Assembly (NCBI RefSeq): GCF_032854445.1
Contig: NC_088302.1
Location: 22,953,788-23,017,787, forward strand
Direction: 5' to 3'
DNA: 64,000 bases
Source: Liolophura sinensis
Lineage: Eukaryota; Mollusca; Polyplacophora; Chitonida; Chitonidae
Of this stretch, positions 48,632 through 59,439 are shown one piece after another (position 1 is the first letter of the stretch; each line of letters opens with the position of its first letter). Position numbers and translations under genes: made by a program. Under the pieces are notes generated by a model, which was given only the letters and a program-made list of their open reading frames with translations, did not search any database and was not told where the DNA came from.

Positions 48632-49025
48632 TGCTAACTGTAGATTGAAATGAACGGAGTGGATTAGTGGGTAAGTTTTTATATACCATACTGTTTTGAA
48701 ATGTATTTGTTAATACTTGATTTTTTTGGAAAAATAATTCACTTTTGCATTGCTTTAATGCCTTTTTACTTCTGTTAAGATAACGAAGATACTAATAATG
48801 AGAAGTCAAAACAATGCTTATTGCTAACTAGATTGAAATGAATGAAGTGGATTGTTAGTGTGTGAATTTATGAAAAGTGTTTATGGATCATACTTTTTTA
48901 AATGTACTTGTCAATATTTAATTTTTTTTTTAATAATTTACTTTTACATTGCTTTAATGTAGTTTTACTTCTAATTCTAATAAAATAAAAAAAAACAAAG
49001 ATACATATGATAAGAAGTCAACATT
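48632..49025. repeat. Tandem duplication, unit about 195 bp
   Basis: Copy one is about 48632-48825 and copy two about 48826-49025. Shared blocks in order include AGATTGAAATGAA, GTGGATT, CATTGCTTTAATG, TTTTACTTCT and AGAAGTCAA. Confidence 0.85.
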
Positions 49026-51242
49026 AGTCGATCATTTATCTAGGAGGTAATACAACTGAAACACTTCTACTGTACACACATATATACTTGTGTATTTATG
49101 ATAGTAAGTGTATCTGGAAATGATAAACCAAGTCACCGTAGCTTGCTCTAGTTAGTGTACTTCTTATTGTATTACCTGCAGATGTTACTCAGAGCTAATT
49201 AGTGTTTTACTTCAGAGAAGTTAGTGTCACAAGTGACAGTTTAAAGGTGTTGTTGACTACAATATACTTATATGAAGTAATATGGTGTGACTATTTTCCC
49301 ATATGTACCCTAACAGTGTGCACTAACATTTCCACCAGCTGTTTCCACCTTCACTCAGGTGAGTCTGCTCATTAAATGAATACACATGATGACATTGTCA
49401 TTGTGAGTCAGTATCAGCTTGGATGAGCTCCACATACATCTAAATCCTAAATTAGATTTACTTTGTCTGGGCGAATACATGCTATCCCACACAGCTTCTT
49501 CCCAGGAGTCCACCTTCTGATGCAGAGAATTAACACAATCTTGTCTCTACCTGTGTTACAATGGCGGGCTAATCCATACAGGTAGTACGGTGTTTGTGCG
49601 GACAATACACCATCATTATCACAGGGAGCAAACTTACCTGTAAATCCTGCTAGGCTCTTCCCTTTGATCCTCCTAGGGTTACCTGGCTACTGGTAACATC
49701 TGAAGTCAGATCAAACACAAACTGTGTGGGATATGCTGGTCTGCCCAGTCAAGGTTTTTCTCAGTTTTTCTGCACACCACTTTTCCAGGAAATCTACTCG
49801 GACAGGAAAATACACTTTTTTGTATTACACTGAAAATACTAAAACAAAAAAAAAAGCACCCCCCCCCCCTCCAACCAACTATTTCTTAGATGTTGAAGTC
49901 ATCTGTGGAATCTCAGGCTTGTTGTGAATATTAAATTTTGCAAGGGTTTTATGGAAGGGTTTTTTTTCTTTTCTTAAATTCTGTGCTAAACAAGTTTTGT
50001 TTCAATCTTATCTTATTGTGGTGAAAACTCCATGGTCAAATTTTAAAGAAGTTTATTAGCTATACATCTGGTCTTCTCTTCCTAAATTTCTGTTCAATAT
50101 TTAACTTTTCTAATAGAAACAATATCTATTTGAAGAAAATGCATGAATAGCTGAAGAAACCAAAGCTTGATCTTTTTCTATTAGAACTGGCTGTAGCATG
50201 AATTTTTGATGTCAGAAGTTCTGTATGTACTGGTGGGGGTAGGGGAAATAAACAGCCTGTCTGTTAGCTTAGGAGGATATCTTAATGTCCTCTGTTTGTT
50301 TATGTATATCTATGTTTTGCTTCGGTCTACCATATAGCCGCAAACCTTCTGACAATGTTGACTCACCTTTAGATCAAAATTCCCAGGAAATAAAAGATCT
50401 ACGAGTACATTTTGATGGAATGAAAAGACTAGAGAGAGAACACTGGGATGGATTTGTATACCTACAGAAGCATTGCTGCTCATGTGTAGTTTGCAGGTGT
50501 TCATTGTACAGTTGTTGGTTGAAAGTATACCTTAGTTTGTGAGCTTAACGTTTTTAGATGAATGAATGTGGCCTGAAAGTACACAAGTGTTCAGTCATTT
50601 TTTTTTTGGCCTACATTGCATACCAACTCCTAATCCATTATAAGAGGGTTTTTAATAAGACCTACAGTTTTTTTTTTGTTGGATTGTCTACTAGATTTAT
50701 GGAATCCTAACACACATTATGTGTAAATGGATTACCAGCATACCTGCTCTAATCTTTGTGAATGATGTATGCAGCTATGATTCTTGACAATGACATGAAA
50801 GTTTCATCTCACTCAACTATGCAGTCCTAAAAATGTCTTTCTGAGTATCTGGGCGACTTGAACTCCAGGTGCTAAGGAATTTTGGGCTTTAAAACAGTCA
50901 AACTGAGTCGCAGAACAGGAGTTCCTAGGCTTCAGTGCTAGGTAGAGTGGAGTGAGAAGTAAGTTTGAGTGGTCCTTTGTCTTGCCCAGCTGGAGGTGTG
51001 ATGGCTTATCAGTGGGGAGCTGTGAGGGGTGGTGGATAGTCACTAGCCCTGCTGGGGTGGGCTTGAGAGGCTCTGATTGGCTGAGCCCTGGTGCCTGGGG
51101 GTGGGGACCAGTAGTTCATGGAGCTCTCTTAAAGGGGCAGTGGCTGGTCAAGAAGTAGTCATAACTGTCATAGTTGCCAGTGTGGACACAGGTCACCTCT
51201 CTAGCACTGTTTAACTGTCCTCTGGTGTCTGCCTGTCTTTAG

Positions 51243-51318
51243 ATTGCCTTCCCTAGTCGTGAGCACCAGCAGTCAACACGGTCCTGTTACACTAGCATGA
51301 AGCGTAAACATATTACAG
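51243..51318 (+). other. Possible 5'UTR exon of PCDH-D
   Basis: Bounded by CTGTCTTTAG and CAG|GTAAAAAC. It follows a G-rich block with ATTGGCTGAG (inverted CCAAT) at 51075, so an alternative promoter here is also possible. No RNA data, hence tentative. Confidence 0.25.
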
Positions 51319-51539
51319 GTAAAAACTGAAAGTTGCCTGATTTGCTTTGTACATAGCTGGAAGGCCTTGGTTTGTAAATCAATGCCTCCTTAATTTATTT
51401 AGTGCTGTTTGCCTGGGCTGTCTGGTGTAAATTTCTGCGACTTAGTGGATTTTACAGGCCAGTGATAGAAAGTCGAGGAGATTAAGAGAGCCCGATGATC
51501 ACCCATGTAATCCCAGAGTCTGACAAACATTTGCTTTTC

Positions 51540-51779
51540 CTTGTTTTTACAGGGCCTTGCAGTTTGGTTTAGAGTTCAGTGTTGACCGGATCCGAACTGG
51601 CTGTTTCATCTTCCACGGTTGCACACCATCCCAGGCTTACGTTGAGGGTTACTCTTGTTGCGGAAAGAAACCTAACCCAACTTTGTGGCATGTGATGGTT
51701 AATGATACGATTTCAGCGGTTTAGTGTGTTACCTGAAAACAAGAAGTGGTTCATAGGACCAAAAACTACACACAGCAGC
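51540..51779 (+). promoter_or_regulatory. 3' splice acceptor and 5'UTR of the PCDH-D main exon
   Basis: TTGTTTTTACAG ends at 51552 and is a good acceptor. The leader contains an in-frame upstream ATG at 51702 that would add 26 residues before the signal peptide. The ATG at 51780 is preferred because a hydrophobic signal sequence begins right after it. Confidence 0.6.
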
Positions 51780-54503
51780 ATGGATTTGATCCGAGAAGCC
51801 ATCCTGTTCGGGAGCCTGCTGCTTTTCCCCGCTGTCCTCTCACAGCCAGCACAAGTGGTTTATCACATCACGGAAGAAAATCAAGACCAGACGTTTGTGG
51901 GAAATGCTTTCGTGGATAGTCAGCTACGATCCAAAATGAGAAACGCCAACAACCTTCACTTTGAGTTTGTCAGCCCAACCAGTCAGACTAGTTACTTTCG
52001 GATTGAAGGTTGGTCTGGAGCAATACACACTTCAAAGGTTGTAGACAGAGAAGTTTTGTGTGCCAATGATAACTGCCCAGTAAATTTGGATGTTGCTGTA
52101 CAGCTTGTAACAGGAGCTTCACTTGACCTTGTAGCCATTATCCGAGTACAGGTCTTCATAGATGATATCAACGATAACCCTCCGGAGTTTCCGTCTCAGT
52201 CAGTTGCTCTGTCCATTCTAGAGTCAACCCCAGTGGACACCACTTTTCCCATCCATGCAGCAACAGACCTGGATACAGCTGCCAACAATTCTTTGATATC
52301 TTACGAATTACAGCCTCCTTCAGGCTTTGGAAAGTTCAGCATGAGTGTGATCAAAAACTGGGACGGCTCAACAGATATTGGCATCATTGTGAAAGAACAA
52401 CTGGACCGTGAAACGACGGACTATTACCAGGTGAAAATCATCGCTAAAGACGGTGGCTCTCCTTCGTTAACAGGTACCTTGTCAGTCAATATCAGTGTTC
52501 TAGACAGTAATGACCATGTTCCAGTGTTTACAAAGCCCTTCTGGAATGTGACAATCTGGGAAAACGTCACTATGGGCACAGAAATTTTGCGACTGTCGAC
52601 AAATGACCGGGACATTGGTGCCAATGGGCAAGTCACGTACAGCTTTAACTCCAGATCAGCTTCCAGAGTCGGTTCCATTTTCAGCGTGGAATCAAAGACT
52701 GGTGCAATCAGGGTAATAGGGCCTGTGGACTTTGAAAGCTCCAGTTTGCATCAGCTGATAATTGAAGCTACAGATAACGGAGTTCCATCCAAGTCGTCTA
52801 AGTCGGCTGTAATTATTGATGTGTTGGATGTTAATGACAACCCTCCAGATATCACCTTCAACCTGTTGGCTGGTGGGGATCATGCTTTGGTGTCTGAGTT
52901 CGCAAAACCCGGTTCTTTCGTTGCCCATGTGTCTGTATCAGACAAGGACATTGAAGCTGACAACAAAGATATAAGCTGTTGGATCCAGGATGCTTTGTTC
53001 AGCTTGAAGAAACTGTCTAACCAAGAGTTTAAAGTTCTACTGCAGGGTAAGGTGGATCGAGAGACAGTGGCTGAATATCGTGTTGATGTGAGTTGTACTG
53101 ATTTTGGCAGTCCTCAGCTGGAAGCTACAGCCCCATTACGAGTCGTTATTAAGGATGAGAATGACCACAGCCCACAGTTTGTCAAGGAGGCATACAGCAG
53201 AACTATCACAGAAAACTTCCCCATTGGCAAAACTATTTTGGCTGTGTCGGCCGATGACAGGGACATTGGAAACAATGGTAGAATATCATACAGTTTCGAG
53301 AGCAATGTCAGGAACTTGACTATCAAACCAACAACCGGTGTTGTCATGGCAACTGGTTTCCTGGATCGTGAGCAGACCCCAGTCATCCGCGCGAAAGTTT
53401 TGGCACATGATAACGGCTCTCCGCAGCGGACGACAACGGCCAACCTTATCCTCACCCTGGAAGATATCAATGATGAAGCCCCAGTTTTCAGCCGAGATGA
53501 CTACAGATTTAAAGTTTCAGAGAATCTCCCTAAAGCAACTCGTGTAGGGACTGTGAGGGCTGTTGATGCAGACCTGGGTAAAGGGGGTGAGATATACTAC
53601 TCTGTACTCCAAACATCTGCTAAACCTGGCAAATTTAACATATCTCGCTCATCAGGCTTGATCACCACAAACCAGGAGTTTGATCGTGAATCAAAAAGCC
53701 GGTATAATTTGGTGGTTGTGGCGACAGACAAAGGGAATCCTTCCATATCTACAAAGGTTCAAGTGGTTGTTGACATCACTGATCAGAATGACCATTTCCC
53801 GGTTATTGATTTTCCTAATGAGCTGAACAACACTGTGGAAATCTTACACAGTGCCGAAGTGGACTCTTTCATAACAAGGGTACAGGCTTATGATCTGGAT
53901 GATGGTAAAAACAGCTTTCTGTCTTATTTCATACAAAGTGGTAATACGAACAGACTTCTAAAAATGGACAGCAGGACGGGAGACTTGAGAGTTGCTCAGC
54001 ACATACCAAGTTATTTGGCCGGTACCTACGAACTGGTCCTGGGGGTAAGAGATGGTGGCAAGCCAATGAAATCTAGCTGGAAGAGTTTGACACTGGTGGT
54101 GAGCATCGACAACACAACGGCGTTGGAGGTGATGGCAGACCAGCAACAAAGCAACGTTGTTATCGTTGTTTCTGTCATCACTGCCACTATCGTGCTCTCT
54201 GTGGCCATAATTATTGGTATTATAGTGGTGAGGAAGCAGGATGCGAAGAACCATGTCTACTCGGCCAAGGCCGAAGAGAGGAAGATCATGAGGCGTAACA
54301 AGGGCAGCTTTAATTCCCGGTCAGATCAGTCCAACACGTCCACCACCAGCAGTGACAGTGGAAGGAAAGACGTGAGCCTGACACTAACAGATGACTCGCA
54401 GGCCCCACTCAATGCTTCCACCTTCACACAAGTCACCTCTTTCTCCACTTTCAAAGGACAAATGCTGTCCTACATCTCCTCCATTGACCAGAAAACTTTA
54501 GAG
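51780..54503 (+). CDS. PCDH-D, main exon: seven-repeat delta-type protocadherin ectodomain, helix and proximal tail
   Basis: This exon encodes 908 residues. Residues 1-22 form a signal peptide. Seven cadherin repeats follow; six linkers read DINDN, DSNDH, DVNDN, DENDH, DINDE and DQNDH, all keeping the main calcium ligands. DRE motifs are visible in several repeats (VDRE, LDRE). One membrane helix lies at about 792-817 (VVIVVSVITATIVLSV followed by AIIIGIIVV), then a basic stretch (KIMRRNKG) and a Ser/Thr-rich tail. The exon ends in GAG|GTAAGT at a codon boundary (phase 0). Seven repeats and a long tail fit delta-1-type protocadherins, which act as adhesion and signalling receptors at cell contacts. 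The order and wording of EC1-EC4 resemble PCDH-A and B (for example the start of EC4), so D is probably closest to the ancestral form. Confidence 0.95.
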
Positions 54504-54797
54504 GTAAGTATTTTTGGGTACATCTTTTACACTTGGTTGAATTTTATTATTACAGTATGTTAATAATGTAAAATGTAATGTCAATCAATGTAAAAGGTAC
54601 AATTGATATTACTGTTAATGTAAACATGTATTGCAGTAATGCTTAAAAGAAGTTTAATACCATCTTAAGTTGATACCCTCTGACATAAAATAACATGTTT
54701 GGAATAGCCAGTTGATTACATCTCCGAAAGACGACTTTTTAACTAATAACTGTAATGAGGGAATAAATAATACTTTTCCATATTTTTACCTTTTCAG

Positions 54798-54959
54798 TGC
54801 CCACAAGCCTGCAGTTCTTGGATTACCACAAACACTATCTCACCTGACATGAAGCAGGACACAGTGGGTGACAAGCGAGCCGAGATCAACAAACTAGCCT
54901 ATGATCCGGTTAGTCACAGCGACCGAGCTTACTTACAGATTATACATGAGGAAACTGAG
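54798..54959 (+). CDS. PCDH-D cytoplasmic exon 2
   Basis: Acceptor TACCTTTTCAG ends at 54797. The frame continues from the main exon in phase 0 and encodes 54 residues beginning CPQACSSW, rich in charged residues and ending IIHEETE. The proposed donor GAG|GTTAGA is weak but keeps phase 0 with the next exon. Reading through without splicing would add an odd hydrophobic, Phe-rich end coded by the adjacent repeat. Confidence 0.65.
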
Positions 54960-55004
54960 GTTAGAGCTCCACCTGTTCCTACAATTTCCTCTCGAAAACC
55001 CTCT

Positions 55005-55150
55005 CAAGGTTTCTTCCAGTATTTTGCATTCTTGGTTTCTTCCAGTATTTTACATTCATGGTTTCTTCCAGTATTTCTTCCAGTATGTTGGCATTTTTGG
55101 TTTCTTCTGCTATTTTTGCACTCTTAGTTTCTTCCAGTGTTTGCCATGAT
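55005..55150 (+). repeat. Minisatellite of splice-acceptor-like units after exon 2
   Basis: About five copies of a 28-30 bp unit containing GGTTTCTTCCAGTATTTT, with decay toward the right end. Every unit has a pyrimidine tract followed by CAG. Confidence 0.85.
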
Positions 55151-55485
55151 GGTTTCTCCAATTGTAAACCTTACCACCATAATGTTGAAAGGAAAGAATT
55201 TTTTGTTATGTAAATTTGTGATCAGATTCTGGTGACAATTTACCTGTATTGACTTATGAATGTGTTCAGGATTACAGGGCTACTGCAGTGCAGAGATTTA
55301 AGGTGTTCACATACATATTGAGAAATATATATACATTCTGTTGTATATGCTATTGTCATAAAATCTGTGAATGTAGAACATCTTAATGTGTGATTATTTT
55401 TTTATGACTAATAATGCATACGGTATGTGATATATTGGTATATTAATTTTACAGATTGCAATAACTTTGTGACTTTGTTTTCCAG

Positions 55486-55609
55486 AGCAAAAGGTATGCT
55501 GAAGTCTCTAACGATACGCTAAGTGATGTGTCCAGTGAGACAATGGTGACCAGTGATAGCGGACGAGGGGGCAGCGAGGAAGATGTTCACCTGAAAAGTA
55601 TAGCCCCAG
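55486..55609 (+). CDS. PCDH-D cytoplasmic exon 3
   Basis: Acceptor TGTTTTCCAG ends at 55485 and donor CCAG|GTAAG begins at 55610. The 124-base exon enters in phase 0 and leaves in phase 1. It encodes SKRYAEVSNDTLSDVSSE followed by TSDSGRGGSEEDV, a Ser/acidic block similar in style to the conserved cytoplasmic motifs of delta-protocadherins (from memory, not checked). Confidence 0.85.
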
Positions 55610-56218
55610 GTAAGAAAGAGTTGGTATTGCTAGGAAGGATTAGTAGCTTGCTACTGGGAAACTTGACTGGATTTCCTGAGCTGTGGTTTGTAATAGGGGA
55701 TTTTTGAGTTTGAACTCTTTATAACTAAAGGTAAGAATAGTCCTATTGTACCTTGTGGCTGGTCAGAAATGTTAAGCAATTCTTTCAGATTACATTTACT
55801 ATAATATGGAGGTCTGAAATTTCCACCAAAAGTTATTTAAAGTAGACAAATAATGAAGAAAATTGAGGAACGGAACATTTTTGAACTTTTTGAACACTTT
55901 TTTAACTTGAACTTATGTGTGATTTGTGCCTTTGGAACAGGTGATTGGTAACTTAATATCAACAGAAGTTGTCTAACCATTTTGACTTGTTACATCACAC
56001 AGTAGGACATTCTTTTAGCGACAAAAGAGTTAGATCTTAAAACCTATTGGCTTGTTTACTCTGTTGCCTCTGGAAAATATCTTTACCCAATGATTGTATT
56101 AAGCAGACAGTCCCTCCAACATATATGGATTCTTTCAAGTAGTCTGCATGCTCATGGAGACTTCATTTTATCTCTTTATATCATTTGAATCACTAATGGT
56201 ATCATTCTGACTTTGCAG

Positions 56219-56885
56219 ACAGTCACAAACCTCGCCCAGCCGAAAACGGCCGCACCTTGAGCAGTTTTGGGAACTACCACCAGAGGAGGTCGTACCATGA
56301 CCCCCGCCAGCCCAGCTATGGCAAATTCCCACCCAGACCACAGTCCATGTACCCTTACAGCCCAAAGAAAACCAACGGTTGTCAGCGGCGGAAATTTCGA
56401 GAAGAATATAGATGTGAGTGATGCCAGTATCACAGACAACACGGACAGTGCGGACAAACGGAGCCACCCCGGACAAACGAGCCACCCCGAGACCGGCACG
56501 TTACCACCACCACAACACCCCCAGCCAGCAGATTGTGGACGTCCCTTCTGGCCTAGCTAGTAATCTACGTGTCCCATCCACACATGACACGGCACAGCCA
56601 GTAGGCTTTCTGTCGCGGCTACACATGAAGTCGCCGTCCGCCCAAATGTGCAGTCCTTCACTGGTTGGGAGGAGTGGGTATTACAACCCAGGGGACACTT
56701 TTAGATCGACGGACAATCGCACAGCCATGTATGATGCTACCACAGCCTCGGAACAAAACGGACTTCCTTACTCTGTTGGGGACATAGACGATATAAGCGA
56801 GTGTCCCACAGATATGAAAGACGATGATGCAACGACGACATCTGGTAGTTACACCATTAACCCAGAGGAGTTGTGCAATGAATAG
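56219..56885 (+). CDS. PCDH-D last coding exon, with a reading-frame discontinuity
   Basis: Acceptor CTGACTTTGCAG ends at 56218. Joining exon 3 (phase 1) gives Asp and then a Pro/Tyr/Arg-rich stretch (SHKPRPAENG, SYGKFPPRPQ) that runs to a TGA at 56419. However, from about 56418 to the TAG-terminated end near 56885 a different frame is convincingly coding and ends SGSYTINPEELCNE, a typical protocadherin tail. A third frame is open between about 56267 and 56560. So one or two small indels, or an unrecognised tiny intron at GAT|GTGAGT (56414), separate the halves. I give the whole exon as one feature and leave the break unresolved. Confidence 0.7.
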
Positions 56886-57178
56886 ACGAGTTGTTCTTCA
56901 AGGATGTTATTGTTTGATGCATAATATCTGGTTCCCCTTCATTGTTCCAATATGCACAATAAGTCTAAAGCATGCTGCATCTTCATGGCTAGCATTTGTT
57001 GCGATTTTTAAAAATGTTTTTGTACATTGTGTATAAGTTTTACCAAAGCAGAGCTATTTTGTTATTTTATCTATTGTACATATGTAAATTTTATCCCAAG
57101 GTGCTACCTATTTTATTTATTTTAATGGTCATGACTGAACAGTTTTTGGAAATTGTTTTATGAACGCAAATCTTCAAA

Positions 57179-57220
57179 CATCTCCATTATCATTGAAACC
57201 ATCTCCATTATCATTGAAAC
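57179..57220. repeat. Two 21-bp direct repeats in the PCDH-D 3'UTR
   Basis: CATCTCCATTATCATTGAAA plus C occurs twice in a row, just before AATAAA (57225). Confidence 0.95.
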
Positions 57221-57224
57221 GATA

Positions 57225-57483
57225 ATAAACTGAAAGTTTGTGTGTCATATTAATGTTACAATCGGATAATATCATTCCATTGCATGCGCTGCTAGTGTTC
57301 AGAAATATTGTGAAGAAACCTGCAGTTATCATTACATACATTTACATTCCATTTAGTCCATTATCTAACGTTCTCTTAGAGAAATTGTTTATTGCAAGAA
57401 AATTTATGCAATGGAAAGTGGGTGACGAAGTAAAGGTGTAAATAATTGTTCATTATCTTCGTTTTGCTTCACCACAAAATAAA
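57225..57483 (+). terminator. Polyadenylation signals of PCDH-D
   Basis: AATAAA at about 57225 and again at 57478-57483, about 340 and 590 bases after the stop. The CpG-poor domain ends here too. Confidence 0.6.
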
Positions 57484-57535
57484 ATTTCCAAATTCCTATT
57501 ATTACAGAAAGTGTTTGTTGATTTCTAAAGTTACT

Positions 57536-58107
57536 TAAGACTTAAGAAGAGGGAGTTGTAACTTCCTCACTTGGCGTTCAGCATGAAGGGGATAGTGCAA
57601 CGACTGGTTGACCCGTATCAGTATAATGGCTCGGGCCAGGGCGGCTAACTTGNNNNNNNNNNNNNNNNNNNNNNNNNNNNNNNNNNNNNNNNNNNNNNNN
57701 NNNNNNNNNNNNNNNNNNNNNNNNNNNNNNNNNNNNNNNNNNNNNNNNNNNNNNNNNNNNNNNNNNNNNNNNNNNNNNNNNNNNNNNNNNNNNNNNNNNN
57801 NNNNNNNNNNNNNNNNNNNNNNNNNNNNNNNNNNNNNNNNNNNNNNNNNNNNTAACTTCCTCACTTGGCGTTCAGCATGAAGGGGATAGTGCAACGACTG
57901 GTTGACCCGTATCAGTATAATGGCTCGGGCAGGGCGGCTAACTTGCCTTCGGTAGGTAGTCTCAGTGAAGCAGTACTAGATGAAGAGAGGTGGAAATCCG
58001 TCCAGCAACAAGGAGGTATATTACATACACCGTAAGGATTCCTTCGTCGTCATATGACTGAAAAATTGTTGAGCACGATATTAAACCCCAAGCGCTCACT
58101 CACTCAC
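57536..58107 (+). mobile_element. 5'-truncated family B SINE interrupted by the assembly gap
   Basis: TSDs tctaaagttact at 57524-57535 and 58108-58119 show one insertion. It lacks the tRNA head (starts TAAGACTTAAGAAG). The sequence before the gap (57559-57652) is repeated after it (57853-57945) with a single-base difference. Confidence 0.92.
57653..57852. other. Assembly gap, 200 N
   Basis: Exactly 200 Ns, an arbitrary scaffolding gap size. See the SINE entry: flanks overlap. Confidence 0.99.
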
Positions 58108-58704
58108 TCTAAAGTTACTGTTTAGGTTGCTTGTCTCTTTGTGAGGGAGCATGGGGCTGGTCAGTCAAAGTGTATGAAGTCAACGAAAATATTCTTATAT
58201 TGACCCTTCATGTGGTGGTTAGCTAAATTTTACATCTGGGGGGTATTTTTAATTAATGGTAAGTGTCGTCTCAACAGCGATGATGACATGTGCCCTGTTA
58301 ATAAGACTTCAGTGAGTATACGTTACAGGTCCACACGGTCATTGAAATGGTAACGTAAAATTGTGTACTAGTTCAGTCTCGCCCATTGCCAAAGTTACAA
58401 GGCGTGCTTTAATTGTTCTTCAGACATACAGGTTTAATACCAAAAGAACGTGAACTGGATCAGAACTGTCGAGTCATGCTTAATTCATGGAAAGTGGGCA
58501 GTATCCGAAACGCAAGATAGACCGTATATTAACTCCTTGAATGCCACTCTCACGAACTAATGTTGCCGAGGATTCGAATCCAACTCTCGTTGATTCGTCC
58601 CCAGATTTAAATCTCTGTCTGTGGAATGGTTGATTCGGATCAAATTCTAGTCGGGTCATACCAAAATAAAAATGGTACTTGTTGCTGCCTCATTTTGTGC
58701 TCCG

Positions 58705-58905
58705 TACTGAGAGGTTAGAGCAAGGAAATAGGGCTGGTTGGCCGGTGTAAGTATAACGTGACTGGGTTGGTGTCATGTCTGGTGTCTTCGGCATGATGCT
58801 TCAGTGGCGGCAGCACTTTGGCGGCATAGACTCGCCGTGCCACAAAGACACAATATATGTTCACACATCTCTGTACTCGACTCCAAATTGTTTACTACAA
58901 AGTAA
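58705..58905 (+). mobile_element. Probable SINE or other dispersed repeat, family C
   Basis: Blocks GGGCTGGTTGGCCGGTGT, AGTATAACGTGACTGGG and GTCATGTCTGGTGTCTTCGG recall a dispersed repeat I associate with molluscan genomes (memory only). No TSD was found. Confidence 0.45.
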
Positions 58906-59364
58906 AACATACACTGGCGTGGCTGATGTGAGGCAATTGGCCTACATGATAAAATTCTTATAAATTTCTACACAATTTTCTAAACTGTAGAGGGCCTACT
59001 TTTGTTTTAGAAATACCGATTTGCAATTTTTTTTTGAGTTTATCTCGCATTTTCTTTTTTTACCTGGTTTTAAGATGCTCACATAAATCATCGTGATCCG
59101 TGCAACGACTACATGGTGTGTGGTAAGCTCAATGCTCTCGAGACTCTAGCAAATCTACTAAAATGTCAAATATATATAGGCCATGCATATTATTTATCTC
59201 CTGTGTAGTATTTGTCCTATACCTTAATGGTCAAAATGAGATGGAAAAAGATTCCAATCTTTAAATATAGTACAGGTATACATACCAATAAACCGATAAA
59301 TATAGTACAGGTATACAAGTCAAAAAATCTTCAGCTAGTGCATGCATTGAACTGAAGTAAAATA

Positions 59365-59438
59365 GTAGTCCACCGTCGCGTGTGTAAGTGAAATATTCTT
59401 GAGCACGGCGTAAAACACCAATGAAATAAAGAAATCAT
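59365..59438 (+). mobile_element. Family A SINE tail
   Basis: Only the 3' domain: GTAAGTGAAATATTCTTGAG, CACGGCGTAAAACACC and an AAATAAAGAAATC end. Confidence 0.8.
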
Positions 59439-59439
59439 A

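Larger units (their letters stand above)
36199..51552 (+). other. Proposed long 5' intron (or introns) of PCDH-D
   Basis: About 15 kb, CpG-poor and TG/CA-rich throughout. It has no open frame with recognisable domains. It contains three family A SINEs (39168, 39736, 41501), local tandem duplications (36456-36810, 44370-44486, 48632-49025) and a 26-bp minisatellite (46790-46945), each listed separately. A candidate extra 5'UTR exon is at 51243-51318. Confidence 0.4.

Noticed and set aside
51702-51779. Upstream in-frame ATG at 51702 as the PCDH-D start
   Set aside because: It would put 26 polar residues before the signal peptide; the ATG at 51780 fits better, though unproven.
54849-55127. Open frame through the splice-acceptor-like minisatellite as protein
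   Set aside because: It is a shifted frame of exon 2 followed by repeat sequence; spliced exons give a continuous, family-like tail instead.
56414-56435. 22-bp micro-intron (GTGAGT to CACAG) repairing the PCDH-D frame
   Set aside because: Too short for a spliceosomal intron and the joined frame still does not give the downstream coding frame.
57535-57894. Open frames spanning the N gap
   Set aside because: Translations run through Ns inside a SINE and have no meaning.
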